NCBI GenBank assembly: GCA_030348875.1 | Contig: JAUCEP010000002.1 | Location: 575,001 to 639,000 of the forward strand | Source: Ureibacillus composti | GTDB taxonomy: Bacteria > Bacillota > Bacilli > Bacillales_A > Planococcaceae | DNA length: 64,000 nt | Reading direction: 5' to 3' | Shown: positions 1-10,619 of the stretch, piece by piece | Numbering within the stretch: position 1 is the stretch's first letter | Layout of the letters: each line of letters begins with the position of its first letter | The notes under the pieces: model-generated | What the model was told of the DNA's origin: nothing | The model's input: only the letters and a program-made list of their open reading frames with translations | The model's database searches: none | Translations under genes and position numbers: made by a program

Positions 1-1868
<1,868 letters not shown>

Positions 1869-1929
1869 AAATTTTGAACGCAATCAATGTCTTTATCCAG
1901 TTTTGAGAGAACAAGCTCTCAAGTTAATA

Positions 1930-2047
1930 TGTGTAGTGATAATGGCAAAGAGGTCACACCCGTTCCCATACCGAACACGGAAGTTAAGCTCTTTAGCGCC
2001 GATGGTAGTTGGGGGCTTCCCCCTGTGAGAGTAGGACGTCGCTACGC
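1930..2047 (+). rRNA. 5S ribosomal RNA
   Basis: This is a canonical Bacillales 5S rRNA of about 117 nt. The core CACACCCGTTCCCATACCGA is followed by GTAGTTGGGGGCTTCCCCCTGTGAGAGTAGGACG. The terminal helix pairs TGTGTAG at 1930 with CTACGCA at 2042, which sets the ends. It lies about 60 nt after the 23S gene, as expected for a 16S-23S-5S operon. No tRNA cluster follows. Confidence 0.97.
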
Positions 2048-2054
2048 AATTCAA

Positions 2055-2086
2055 AGTCTAAGCATATCGCTTAGGCTTTTTTTATT
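2055..2086 (+). terminator. Intrinsic terminator of the rRNA operon
   Basis: The hairpin CTAAGC-ATATC-GCTTAG is followed by a run of seven T just after the 5S gene. It marks the end of the rrn transcript. Confidence 0.85.
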
Positions 2087-2333
2087 TGTATAAATCCAAG
2101 AAGATTGAATTTATTCTTTCCCATAAGAGATAAATAAAAAAAACACTGTAATAAATGTGTTACAGAAATATATATAGTTTTTCTTAAGTAATCACGATTT
2201 TTCAATGTTGAGGAAAAATTGCTCATCTAAAATAAAGGTAAATAATGCAAGATTTAAACTCACAAAACTGTACATTTATTTAGAGAAGTTAACAAATAAT
2301 TAATTCATCTAATAAATTAGGGGAAGTGTTTTT

Positions 2334-3104
2334 ATGAAAAAAGTGATATTTTCTATATTAGGCTTATTCCTTATAGGTGTAGCTATATTTTATGTAAAAG
2401 ACACTAAGAATGAAAGCATTTCAGCAGATCGTGGACGAAAGTATTATGAAGAAGCAGGACAGATAATTTGGGACATAAAAACAACAGAAAAAGTAGTTGC
2501 TCTTACATTTGATGATGGCCCACATCCAAAATACACTACTGAAGTTTTAGATTTACTTGAACAATACGATGCAAGAGGCACTTTTTTTATTGTTGGTGAA
2601 CATGCAGAAAAAAATCCAGATATTATATTACGAATGTACGAAGAGGGACATGAATTAGCAAATCATACTTATACACATCCTTTCAGTACGAATGTTTCGA
2701 AAATCATGAAAGAAATTAAACAAACAAATGACACCATTTACAGCATAACTGGCTTTAAGCCATTTCTATTTCGTCCTGTCGAGGGACAATATACTGATGC
2801 AATGATTGATGAAATTTCAAAAGATGGTTTTAAAGTTGTCATGTGGTCGTGGCACCAAGATACATTAGACTGGAAGAATCCTGGTGTGAATGCAATCGTG
2901 AATAATGTTTTACAGGGAACAAAAGAAGGAGATGTTATTCTGTTCCATGATGGTGGCGGAAATCGAGAACAGACTGTGAAAGCATTGGAAAGTATTCTAC
3001 CTGAACTTCAAAAACAAGGTTATCACTTTGTGACGATTACAGATTTAATAAAGATACAAAAGAATGAAAATAAAAAAGATCTTCATGAAACAAAAAAAGA
3101 ATGA
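2334..3104 (+). CDS. Membrane-anchored polysaccharide deacetylase
   Basis: This is a carbohydrate esterase family 4 enzyme of 256 aa that should remove acetyl groups from peptidoglycan or another N-acetylated glycan outside the cell. An N-terminal hydrophobic helix (residues 4-20) anchors or exports it. The NodB-type domain has motif 1 TFDDGPH (58-64, D60/D61) and motif 2 HTYTH (H111, H115), which together supply the Asp-His-His metal site. Motif 3 is FRPVEG rather than the usual RPPxG. ILFHDGG near residue 205 supplies the late active-site His. The ATG has an AGGGGAAG ribosome site. Length is normal for PdaA/PdaB-like enzymes; the exact substrate cannot be told. Confidence 0.9.
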   Translation: MKKVIFSILGLFLIGVAIFYVKDTKNESISADRGRKYYEEAGQIIWDIKTTEKVVALTFDDGPHPKYTTEVLDLLEQYDARGTFFIVGEHAEKNPDIILRMYEEGHELANHTYTHPFSTNVSKIMKEIKQTNDTIYSITGFKPFLFRPVEGQYTDAMIDEISKDGFKVVMWSWHQDTLDWKNPGVNAIVNNVLQGTKEGDVILFHDGGGNREQTVKALESILPELQKQGYHFVTITDLIKIQKNENKKDLHETKKE

Positions 3105-3161
3105 AGAAGATTTAATAAAACCAATTATAGAATAGCTTTAGGTCATGCGTAACGAGGAAAG

Positions 3162-4172
3162 GTGGCAAAACTTTTGTATCGATTTATGATTTACTTCATT
3201 ACATTATCTTTAGTATGGAGCTTATTCCCTAGTAAAGGCGAATCTGCAGAAAAAGAAGTCCCATCTAGGGAAGAAATCTTAGAAAAACGAATGCACTATT
3301 ATTTTAAGTATCAAGATGAACTTGTCCCTTGGTACTATCTAGCCGCAATCGATCAATATGAAAGAAATGTACAGGATGTTCGCAAGGATATTCCTAAAAG
3401 AGAAAGCGTTGTGGCAATTCAATATTCTGATGAATTTTGGTCAGGCGCATTAAATCCCAAGTTGAATGATACCTCCATTACGACCATTAAATATTTTGGT
3501 GGTTTAGGCCTTGATGGAAATAATGATGGCCTAGCAGATGCAAATAATGATGATGATATATTGTTTACAATGACATCTTTTTTAAGTAAGTATGGAACAC
3601 ATGAGGATGATTACCAGTTGGCTTTATGGGATTTTTATCAAAATGAGCAGACTGTGAATCAAATTGCTACGATTGCTAAACTTTATAAACATTATCAAAC
3701 AATTGATTTAGATGAACATACATTCCCCGTAGCACTTGGTTATAACTATAGCTATCGCGGTACTTGGGGTGCTAATAGAGGGTGGGGCGGTCGAAGAATA
3801 CATGAAGGGACAGACGTTTTCGCAAGCTATAGTACGCCCGTTCTTTCAGCCTCTTATGGTGTAGTCGAAATAATGGGATGGAATCAATTCGGTGGGTGGC
3901 GTATAGGAATACGTGATAATCATAATTCCTATCATTACTATGCACATCTAGCTTATTTTGAAAAAGGTTTGAAAGTAGGAGACGTTGTTGAACCCGGACA
4001 AGTCATTGGTTATGTAGGAAGTACGGGGTATGGAAAAGAAGGGACTTCGGGAAAGTTTCCACCACATCTCCATTATGGAATTTATAAATTTAACGGCATT
4101 AATGAATGGGCATTTGATCCATATCCATCACTTGTCCAATGGGAAAAAGAAGCAAAAAAGAAGAAAAAGTAG
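3162..4172 (+). CDS. M23 family peptidase, LytH-like
   Basis: This is a secreted zinc endopeptidase of 336 aa that should cut peptidoglycan cross-bridges or stems. Residues 1-28 form a signal peptide ending near ESAEKE. The LytM domain occupies roughly 195-320, with HxxxD at H214/D218 and HxH at H302/H304 as zinc ligands. The start is GTG after a GAGGAAAG ribosome site. It follows the deacetylase by 57 nt, so the two may be co-transcribed as a cell-wall pair. The layout (long N-terminal region, C-terminal M23) recalls B. subtilis LytH, a sporulation L-Ala-D-Glu peptidase. That assignment is inference, whereas the M23 family is clear. Confidence 0.87.
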   Translation: MAKLLYRFMIYFITLSLVWSLFPSKGESAEKEVPSREEILEKRMHYYFKYQDELVPWYYLAAIDQYERNVQDVRKDIPKRESVVAIQYSDEFWSGALNPKLNDTSITTIKYFGGLGLDGNNDGLADANNDDDILFTMTSFLSKYGTHEDDYQLALWDFYQNEQTVNQIATIAKLYKHYQTIDLDEHTFPVALGYNYSYRGTWGANRGWGGRRIHEGTDVFASYSTPVLSASYGVVEIMGWNQFGGWRIGIRDNHNSYHYYAHLAYFEKGLKVGDVVEPGQVIGYVGSTGYGKEGTSGKFPPHLHYGIYKFNGINEWAFDPYPSLVQWEKEAKKKKK

Positions 4173-4199
4173 ACACAAGGAATGCATGTCTATTTCTTG

Positions 4200-4227
4200 A
4201 AGCACCTATGACCTAGGTGCTTTTTAT
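4200..4227 (+). terminator. Intrinsic terminator
   Basis: The stem AGCACCTA-TGACC-TAGGTGCT with a T-run follows the M23 peptidase gene and separates it from the riboswitch transcript. Confidence 0.85.
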
Positions 4228-4261
4228 ATGACTACAGTAATAACAATTCATAAATAATGCA

Positions 4262-4290
4262 TTTACTCTGGTGAGAATATATGGTAAACT
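4262..4290 (+). promoter_or_regulatory. Predicted sigma-A promoter of the nrd leader
   Basis: TTTACT (-35) and TAAACT (-10) are separated by 17 nt. They lie immediately upstream of the cobalamin aptamer, so initiation near 4297 would include the whole riboswitch. Confidence 0.55.
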
Positions 4291-4304
4291 CATGTTTAAC
4301 AATA

Positions 4305-4480
4305 TATTGTGTTTGTTTTATGAAGGTACTACTATATGTAGTTTAAAAGGGAAGTTCGGTGTAAAGCCGACGCTGTCCCCGCAACTGTAATGCTAACGAT
4401 GATTCAAAGCCACTGTGCGTACGCATGGGAAGGGAATCGGAGGAAGAAGCAAAGCCAGGAGACCTGCCTTATAAAACAGT
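4305..4480 (+). ncRNA. Cobalamin (B12) riboswitch
   Basis: The aptamer has the class hallmarks in order: GGGAAGTTCGGTG, the internal GCTGTCCCCGCAACTGTAAT segment, GCCACTGTGC, and the B12 box AAAGCCAGGAGACCTGCC ending near 4477. It precedes a terminator and then nrdHIEF. In known systems, adenosylcobalamin binding promotes termination. The expected logic is repression of this B12-independent reductase when B12 is available. Confidence 0.95.
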
Positions 4481-4549
4481 TACAACATTTCTTCGGGGAT
4501 TGGGAAATGGAGACGTCGCCATTTTTCAATTTTTGAACGTTTCCATTTC

Positions 4550-4585
4550 AGGCTATCTCTTTTCGAAGAGATAGCCTTTTTATTT
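4550..4585 (+). terminator. Riboswitch expression-platform terminator
   Basis: A perfect 11-bp stem (GGCTATCTCTT/AAGAGATAGCC, TTCG loop) with a T-rich tail lies 75 nt after the B12 box and 55 nt before nrdH. It is the likely regulated terminator. Confidence 0.85.
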
Positions 4586-4638
4586 TGCATAAGGCGAAAC
4601 AATTACCGAAGTTTTACTTTTAGAAAAGAGGGATTCAA

Positions 4639-4863
4639 ATGAAACTTTATACGAAAACCATTTGTCCAAAATGTCTTTGGGTGAAATCAGAATTACAACG
4701 TGCAGGAATTGATGCAGAAGTCATTAATATTGATCACAATGAACAAGCAAGACAAGCAATTGTAGATGCAGGATTTTTATCGGTGCCTGTACTAGAAAAA
4801 AACGGTCAATTTGTAGGTGACGTAAAGGAGATTGTTTCTCAAATTGAGCTGATTACACAATGA
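4639..4863 (+). CDS. nrdH: Glutaredoxin-like protein NrdH
   Basis: This small thiol-disulfide redoxin of 74 aa feeds electrons to the class Ib ribonucleotide reductase. The active site is CPKC (C9-C12) in the N-terminal beta-alpha unit, and SVPVLEKNG near 49-57 carries the cis-proline typical of the fold. A GAGGG ribosome site precedes the ATG. Its stop overlaps the start of nrdI by 4 nt (ATGA), so translation is coupled. It is the first gene after the cobalamin riboswitch. The CPKC motif differs from the CxQC of many NrdH proteins, but position and length fit. Confidence 0.9.
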   Translation: MKLYTKTICPKCLWVKSELQRAGIDAEVINIDHNEQARQAIVDAGFLSVPVLEKNGQFVGDVKEIVSQIELITQ

Positions 4864-5219
4864 TTGCATATGCAAGTCGTACTGGAAATGTGAAGTATAT
4901 CGTTTCTAAATTAAAAGTGAAATCGATAGAAATTTCAGAGGGATTAATGCTAACTGAGCCTTACCTATTATTTACTTACACAGATGGGCTGGGGGATATT
5001 CCAGTAAAGGTAGCTCGCTTCCTTGATCACAATGCCAATCATTGCAAAGGGGTCGTCGTCAGTGGCAATAGTAACTTTGGACATGCGGTATTTGGTGGTG
5101 CAGGAGATAAAATTGCCACAACCTATCAAATCCCATTAGTCCGAAAATTAGATTTACGCGGCTACCAAGCAGATTATGAAGCTATTCAACAGTATTATGA
5201 GACGAGGGTGACAGGATGA
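4860..5219 (+). CDS. nrdI: Class Ib RNR flavodoxin NrdI
   Basis: NrdI is a small flavodoxin that supplies the oxidant used to assemble the dimanganese-tyrosyl radical cofactor of NrdF. The 119-aa product starts with the FMN phosphate loop YASRTGNV (4-11). It also has the FTYTDGLGD and SGNSNFG segments that contact the flavin. The gene overlaps nrdH and nrdE by 4 nt on each side, giving one tightly coupled operon. Length is normal for the family. Confidence 0.95.
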   Translation: MIAYASRTGNVKYIVSKLKVKSIEISEGLMLTEPYLLFTYTDGLGDIPVKVARFLDHNANHCKGVVVSGNSNFGHAVFGGAGDKIATTYQIPLVRKLDLRGYQADYEAIQQYYETRVTG

Positions 5220-7309
5220 AAACCTACTTAAAGTTAAATAATGATGTCCTCAATCGATATAGCACTACGGGACAATTAGAGCTAGAGAAGGACCGAGAAG
5301 CAACACGTCGTTACTTTTTAGAATATGTGAATGTACGGCTACGTTACTTTATAGATATTGAAGAGAAGATTCGCTATTTAGTAAATGAAGGCTACTATGA
5401 AAAAGAGTTTATTGAGCAATACGACATGGAATTTATTAAAAGGTTGTACAAAAAAGCATATGATTATCATTTCCGCTTCCCATCGTTTATGAGTGCGAGT
5501 AAATTTTACGATAGCTATGCTATGAAAAGTCGTGATGGGGAAGAGATTCTAGAAAAATATGAAGACCGTATTGTTATTATTGCATTGTATTTAGCACAGG
5601 GTGATTCCGTGCTTGCGGAACGTGCCGTCGAAGCCATGATGGAAGCCTATCAACCGGCGACACCGACTGCTTTAAATAGTGGTAAAAAAGCGCGTGGTGA
5701 ACTAGTCAGCTGCTTTAAATTATCGATGGATGACTCAATGAATAGTATTGCAGAAAACATCGGCTACTGTTTAGAATTATCCCGACTGGGTGGTGGAGTA
5801 GGGGTAAACTTAACAGATTTACGTCCATTAGGTGATCCAATCAAAGGAATTTTGAATCGGGCAAGTGGTGTAATCCCGGTGGCGAAATTACTAGAAAACT
5901 CTTTCTCTTACTCGAACCAACTTGGTCAGCGTAATGGTTCAGGTGTGGCTTATTTAAATATTTTTCACGCAGATATCGAAAACTTCATTTCAAGTAAAAA
6001 ACCAAACGCTGATGATAAAATCCGTCTTGCTACGTTATCAACAGGGATCATCATTCCAAGCATTTTCTTTGAGCTGATGCGTCGTGATAAAGATATCGTG
6101 CTATTTAGCCCATACGATATATACAAAGAGTACGGTAAACGGATGTCTGAGATTTCGATTACAGAGATGTACTACGAGCTATTGGACAATCCGAACATTC
6201 GCAAAATCAAACGCCTCAATGCACGTAAACTCTACACAGAAGTGAAAAAGGCGCAATTTGAATCGGGTTATCCCTTTGAAATTTTCGATGATAATGTGAA
6301 TGATGTTCATCCACTTAAAAATATTGGTCGCGTAAAGATGTCAAATCTGTGCACAGAAATACTCCAAGTGCAGCAAACTAGCATGATCACAGACCAAGAC
6401 CAACCAAATGAATACGGCCTAGATGTTTCTTGTAATTTAGGTTCGATTGATATTCATGCGGCAAGTAAAGTAGAAGATTTTGAGAAATTAATTGATACTT
6501 CCATGAGATTGCTCACAAACGTTTCGCTCATGACAAATATTAAAAACGTTCCCTCTGTCGCCAAAGCGAATAAATTAATGCACTCCGTTGGTTTGGGGGC
6601 CATGAATCTGCACGGCCACCTCGTAACGCAAGGAATACAATATGGATCAAAGGATTCTGTAGAATTTATCGATTGCTTTATGGAAGCGATGAACTATTAC
6701 TCATTGAAATCTTCAATGGAAATCGCGAAAGAACGAGGAGAGGTATTCTACCGATTCGAGGACAGTGATTATGCATCTGGGGTTTATTTTGATCAGTATG
6801 TAGAAAAGACAAATCAAGAATTATCCGTCGAAACCTTAAAAGCACTTGGGAACATTCCCATCATCACAAAAGAGATGTGGCAAAGACTGAAAGAAGATGT
6901 GATGAACTATGGATTGTTCCACTCCTATAGATTGGCAATCGCTCCGACGGGTAGCATCAGTTATATCCGTAGCAGTACGGCCTCCATCGCACCGTGTACA
7001 GAAAGGGTGGAAGTACGAGACTACGCGGATAGTCGCACGATTTATCCAATGCCACACTTAACCAATGACAATGCCCATCTATATGTTGAGGCGTATGATG
7101 TGAATCCTTATGACTTAATTGATTTATATGCTGCGGCTCAAAAACATGTGGATCAGGGTATATCCATGACGTTGTATGTGACCGATGCTTGGACAACCGA
7201 GCAATTAGCAAAAATCTATATTTACGCTTGGACGCGTGGAATCAAATCGGTGTACTACGTTCGTCAACGATTACAAACGCTAGAGGAGTGTGTAGCATGT
7301 CAAATTTAA
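5216..7309 (+). CDS. nrdE: Ribonucleoside-diphosphate reductase alpha subunit NrdE
   Basis: This is the catalytic subunit (697 aa) of class Ib ribonucleotide reductase, which makes dNDPs from NDPs. The redox cysteine pair is C166 (VSCFKL) and C406 (VSCNLG). The radical site NLCTE places the thiyl Cys at 379 with N377 and E381. The radical-transfer tyrosines KSVYY lie near the C-terminus. The tail CVAC carries the shuttle CxxC pair re-reduced by NrdH. There is no long N-terminal ATP cone, as is usual for NrdE. The gene overlaps nrdI by 4 nt and nrdF by 13 nt. Confidence 0.97.
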   Translation: MKTYLKLNNDVLNRYSTTGQLELEKDREATRRYFLEYVNVRLRYFIDIEEKIRYLVNEGYYEKEFIEQYDMEFIKRLYKKAYDYHFRFPSFMSASKFYDSYAMKSRDGEEILEKYEDRIVIIALYLAQGDSVLAERAVEAMMEAYQPATPTALNSGKKARGELVSCFKLSMDDSMNSIAENIGYCLELSRLGGGVGVNLTDLRPLGDPIKGILNRASGVIPVAKLLENSFSYSNQLGQRNGSGVAYLNIFHADIENFISSKKPNADDKIRLATLSTGIIIPSIFFELMRRDKDIVLFSPYDIYKEYGKRMSEISITEMYYELLDNPNIRKIKRLNARKLYTEVKKAQFESGYPFEIFDDNVNDVHPLKNIGRVKMSNLCTEILQVQQTSMITDQDQPNEYGLDVSCNLGSIDIHAASKVEDFEKLIDTSMRLLTNVSLMTNIKNVPSVAKANKLMHSVGLGAMNLHGHLVTQGIQYGSKDSVEFIDCFMEAMNYYSLKSSMEIAKERGEVFYRFEDSDYASGVYFDQYVEKTNQELSVETLKALGNIPIITKEMWQRLKEDVMNYGLFHSYRLAIAPTGSISYIRSSTASIAPCTERVEVRDYADSRTIYPMPHLTNDNAHLYVEAYDVNPYDLIDLYAAAQKHVDQGISMTLYVTDAWTTEQLAKIYIYAWTRGIKSVYYVRQRLQTLEECVACQI

Positions 7310-8265
7310 CCTATGAAGCAGTCAACTGGAATAAACCAACAAGTGAGCTCGCACAAATCTTTTGGGATCAACAATGGAAACAAATTTGGTTTCCTGAAGA
7401 AATTGCGGTCAGTAAAGATGTGAAGCAATGGCAAACATTCGAACATCAAGATACATATAAAAAAGTATTTGCTGGACTCACGTTACTCGATACCGTCCAA
7501 ACAAATGTTGGGATGAACCAAATTGCCGCATTCACACCGGATTTACAAGAAAAGGCTGTACTCACAGTCTTTGCGTCATTTGAAGCGATTCATGCGAAAT
7601 CCTATTCTTATATATTTACTACGCTATGTACGAATACAGAAATCGATGAGTTATTTGAATGGGTAAAGAAAAATGAATTTCTTCAATATAAAGCCAATAA
7701 AATCGGTGAGCTGTATCAGGCCATTGAAGAGGGGAATCCGGAAAGTCTATGGAAAGCGATGTTTGCTTCTGTGATGCTAGAAAGCTTCTTATTCTATAGT
7801 GGATTTTTCTATCCGTTATATTTAGGCGGACAAGGCTTCTTGCGTAACAGCGCGGAAGTAATTTCCTTAATTTTGAGAGACGAATCAATCCACGGAGTAG
7901 CAGTAGGATTCTTTGCTCAAAACATATTCAAACAGTTTTCGCAGGAAAAGCAAGATGAATTAAAAGTTTGGGGCTATGAATTATTACTAGATTTATATCA
8001 AAATGAAATGAACTATACAGATGATGTCTACGCGGAAACTGGATTATCTCCGGAAGTAAAAGCGTATGTCCGCTATAATGCCAACAAAGCATTAATGAAC
8101 ATTGGCTTTGAATCCATGTTTCCAGAAGAAGAAGTAAATCCGATTGTGATGAATGGTATTCGTAATGAAGGTTCAACATACGACTTCTTTTCACAAAAAG
8201 GCTCTACCTATGCGAAAGCAAAGGTGGCCCCAATCACTGATGAAACCTTCCAATTTAACCGATAA
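7297..8265 (+). CDS. nrdF: Ribonucleoside-diphosphate reductase beta subunit NrdF
   Basis: This is the radical-generating small subunit, 322 aa from the ATG at 7297. That ATG is preceded by GAGGAG at 7284 and overlaps the end of nrdE by 13 nt; the frame is open further upstream but lacks a better start. Carboxylate and His metal ligands are visible in FEAIHAKSYSY (ExxH, with the radical Tyr just after), MLESFLFYSGF and RDESIHG (second ExxH). It should carry a Mn2-Y or Fe2-Y cofactor with NrdI's help. It is the last gene of the operon. Confidence 0.97.
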   Translation: MSNLTYEAVNWNKPTSELAQIFWDQQWKQIWFPEEIAVSKDVKQWQTFEHQDTYKKVFAGLTLLDTVQTNVGMNQIAAFTPDLQEKAVLTVFASFEAIHAKSYSYIFTTLCTNTEIDELFEWVKKNEFLQYKANKIGELYQAIEEGNPESLWKAMFASVMLESFLFYSGFFYPLYLGGQGFLRNSAEVISLILRDESIHGVAVGFFAQNIFKQFSQEKQDELKVWGYELLLDLYQNEMNYTDDVYAETGLSPEVKAYVRYNANKALMNIGFESMFPEEEVNPIVMNGIRNEGSTYDFFSQKGSTYAKAKVAPITDETFQFNR

Positions 8266-8268
8266 AGA

Positions 8269-8312
8269 AAAAGGACAATGCCCACATTGCGTCATGGCAT
8301 TGTCCTTTCTTC
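8269..8312 (+). terminator. Intrinsic terminator after nrdF
   Basis: The stem AAGGACAATGCC pairs with GGCATTGTCCTT around a short loop and ends in TTCTT. It lies directly after the nrdF stop. Confidence 0.85.
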
Positions 8313-8378
8313 TATGAAATTCTGTTTATCCACATGTAATCTTAATAGGCTTTACGTATCTGCCGAGTTATCAACAGA

Positions 8379-9827
8379 TTACATACCGTCAAGATTTAAA
8401 AACTCTTTAACTCCCTCAACATATTCATCTTTCGGATACCCTTGATAAAGCTCGCTGGACAAGCGAAAAGGGTCTCCGAAAAAGTAACGCTCATATTGAG
8501 TCTGTCTTGTGCCAAATGCGCTCATCGTTAAATCCCATGCTAAGCGGAAAATCTTCACACGCTCCTCGGCATGCGTATTCTTTGCTTGCAAATACTGATC
8601 CAAATCAGGTCGAATTTCAGATTGAAATGCTTTTTCTGTTGGTAAGGCTGTCATGCCACTCGCCCCCATTATTTGAAGGATTTCTGTAAAGCGAGGATAT
8701 AGTTTAGGGTAAATATTACTTGCCACTTTAAGTGGAGTTATGCTCGGTCGCATAATGCCGTATTGATCTAATGCCGCATCGTTTTCGGCTTTTTCAAGCA
8801 ATGCTTTCATTGTTTCAAGACCGATGATAATTTCAGAGATTTTTTCTTGAATATGTTGATAGCCATTGACATTAATCGTCTGTGTCAATAACTCAGCAAG
8901 GCCTAATATAAATTCTGTTTTTACAATTTGTCTCGTTAATACTTGGTGGATAGCAAAGTGATGAAACGAACTTTTTGTCACAAATTCCTCAGCAACATCT
9001 GCATTGTTGTAAAAAAATACACGATCCCAAGGTACTAATACATTATCGAACACGACAATAGAATCCATTTCTTCATAGCGTGAACTTAAAGGATGATCAA
9101 AAGTCGATTCTCCGCCAACGAATGTATCTCGGCAAATAAATTTTAACCCCTTTGTATTGGAAGGAATGGAAAAAGCAAATGCTTCATCTTCATTAAAGAG
9201 GAAACGACCGATACTAAAGACTAATACCTCATCGGTTAACCCACCTTGCGTTGCGAGTAGGCGAGCACCTTTTATGACAATGCCTTCATCATTTTCATCA
9301 ACAACTTTTGCAGCGATTGGTTCTTTTGTCGTTTCAATATAAGTAATAGAGCGATTGACCTGTGGTGTAATAAAAGTATGAGTGAAGGATAAATCGTTTG
9401 CCTTTGCTCTTTCATATAGGGCTCGTAGGTTGTTTGGAAAACAATTTTCTTCTCCCTCAAGGAAAGCTGCTGTAGAGGCAAAGCTCATAAGTACTGTACT
9501 CAAATAGTCTGGACTTCTCCCCATAATACCATTCGTCTGCTTAGCCCAATGCTCAATCATCTTACGTCTTCTCTTTAAATCTTCTTTCGTTTTTGGTTGT
9601 AAAAACGAAAGCCCAATTGGTTCTCCTGATTCAGGGGAGACATAGGTCATCTCATCTTTAATTTTTGGGTCAAACTGCAGATCATAGAGGGAAGCTTTTG
9701 ATTGCAGTATTCCTTTAAATGCTGGATGTTCAGAAATGGGACCTTCAATTTTTTCACCATTAAACCAAATTTCATTGTTCAGTTGATTTAACCGGTTAAT
9801 GAATTCTTTTCCATTAATTGCTCCCAT
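8379..9827 (-). CDS. 4-hydroxyphenylacetate 3-hydroxylase (HpaB/YoaI-type) oxygenase
   Basis: This is a flavin-dependent aromatic hydroxylase of 482 aa with acyl-CoA-dehydrogenase-like fold. It should ortho-hydroxylate phenols using reduced FAD from a separate reductase. The family signature runs from the N-terminal INGKEFINRLNQ through the FAD-contacting STFDHPLSSRYEEMD segment to the C-terminal helical bundle ending in KEFLNLDG. A GGGAG ribosome site precedes the ATG. No flavin reductase or ring-cleavage gene is adjacent, so the pathway is not defined here. The closest known relative by layout is B. subtilis YoaI. Confidence 0.88.
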   Translation of the reverse strand: MGAINGKEFINRLNQLNNEIWFNGEKIEGPISEHPAFKGILQSKASLYDLQFDPKIKDEMTYVSPESGEPIGLSFLQPKTKEDLKRRRKMIEHWAKQTNGIMGRSPDYLSTVLMSFASTAAFLEGEENCFPNNLRALYERAKANDLSFTHTFITPQVNRSITYIETTKEPIAAKVVDENDEGIVIKGARLLATQGGLTDEVLVFSIGRFLFNEDEAFAFSIPSNTKGLKFICRDTFVGGESTFDHPLSSRYEEMDSIVVFDNVLVPWDRVFFYNNADVAEEFVTKSSFHHFAIHQVLTRQIVKTEFILGLAELLTQTINVNGYQHIQEKISEIIIGLETMKALLEKAENDAALDQYGIMRPSITPLKVASNIYPKLYPRFTEILQIMGASGMTALPTEKAFQSEIRPDLDQYLQAKNTHAEERVKIFRLAWDLTMSAFGTRQTQYERYFFGDPFRLSSELYQGYPKDEYVEGVKEFLNLDGM

Positions 9828-10037
9828 GATAACACTCCCTAAACGAACAGATTATTTACTTTTATCTTATGGAGGAAAAAAATTTTTGTACTTGATGAAG
9901 GCAAATTGAAGTGGTGTTTTTTGGAAAATGCCGATTTTGAAAAGTTAATGCAAAATTCCACGTTTGCCCCAGTTCTATTTGGATGGAAGCCATAAATTGT
10001 ATCGAAAGGTTAAACAAATCCCTCGGAGGTGACGTTT

Positions 10038-10163
10038 ATGTCATGTGAAAACGTTGGTGGAAGTTACGACCGTAAAGACAATAAAATGGAGTTTGTATTA
10101 CTAGTAGTATTGTTTATTTTATTAATTATTGTGGGTACTCACTTTTGTATGAAAGGCTACTAA
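10038..10163 (+). CDS. YjcZ-family sporulation miniprotein (41 aa)
   Basis: This is a 41-residue protein with a perfect GGAGGTGA ribosome site. A short polar head (MSCENVGGSYDRKDNK) leads into the hydrophobic helix EFVLLVVLFILLIIVGT, the hallmark of YjcZ/sporulation miniproteins of Bacillales. It is expected to sit in a membrane, possibly of the forespore. Its neighbour at 10354 is a paralogue with an almost identical helix, so this is a tandem duplication. Precise function is unknown for the family. Confidence 0.85.
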   Translation: MSCENVGGSYDRKDNKMEFVLLVVLFILLIIVGTHFCMKGY

Positions 10164-10185
10164 TCTTAATTTAAAAATTAAATGA

Positions 10186-10217
10186 TCACACCTATTTAGT
10201 AAGGTGTCTTTTAATAT
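10186..10217 (+). terminator. Weak intrinsic terminator
   Basis: ACACCT and AGGTGT pair around a short A/T loop and are followed by CTTTT, just after the first YjcZ gene. Confidence 0.55.
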
Positions 10218-10353
10218 GACCGGTAGATGTAAGGCTTTAAGGTGGTTTAAAAGTTAAATATAAAATTTCGCTTGAAATTAAACGTTTGACCCTACAACTA
10301 TTTTGTAAGAGACATAAATTAAAAGGTAGATACACTTAAAGGAGGTGAAAAAT

Positions 10354-10512
10354 ATGGGTTACGGAAACGTAGGTGGTGCATACTGCGGTAATGGTGGAAA
10401 CGTAGGTGGAGCTTATGACCGTTGTAACAACAGTAAAGAGTTCGTTCTTCTTGTAGTTCTATTCATTCTATTAATTATTGTTGGTACTGCTTTTATGAAA
10501 GATAAATACTAA
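10354..10512 (+). CDS. YjcZ-family sporulation miniprotein (52 aa)
   Basis: A paralogue of the gene at 10038: 52 residues, ATG preceded by AAAGGAGGTGA. The head contains two copies of a GNVGGAY-like motif (residues 4-10 and 15-21) with cysteines between them, so the N-terminal segment looks internally duplicated. The helix EFVLLVVLFILLIIVGT is identical to that of the upstream copy, and a short charged tail KDKY follows. It has its own terminator, so the two copies are probably separate transcripts. Confidence 0.87.
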   Translation: MGYGNVGGAYCGNGGNVGGAYDRCNNSKEFVLLVVLFILLIIVGTAFMKDKY

Positions 10513-10587
10513 TTCTTGTACCTTTCTGGGTAACTTAGAAAATAGTCGCCTTTAAGATACCAATCGAAAACACCTAAAAATCGAATG

Positions 10588-10619
10588 GAGACACCTAATA
10601 AATTATTAGGTGTCTTTTG
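10588..10619 (+). terminator. Intrinsic terminator
   Basis: AGACACCTAATAA pairs with TTATTAGGTGTCT and is followed by TTTGC. It ends the second YjcZ transcript. Confidence 0.8.

Noticed and set aside
2048..2333. tRNA genes after the rRNA operon
   Set aside because: No cloverleaf-like sequence or CCA-ended segment was seen; the transcript ends at 2086.
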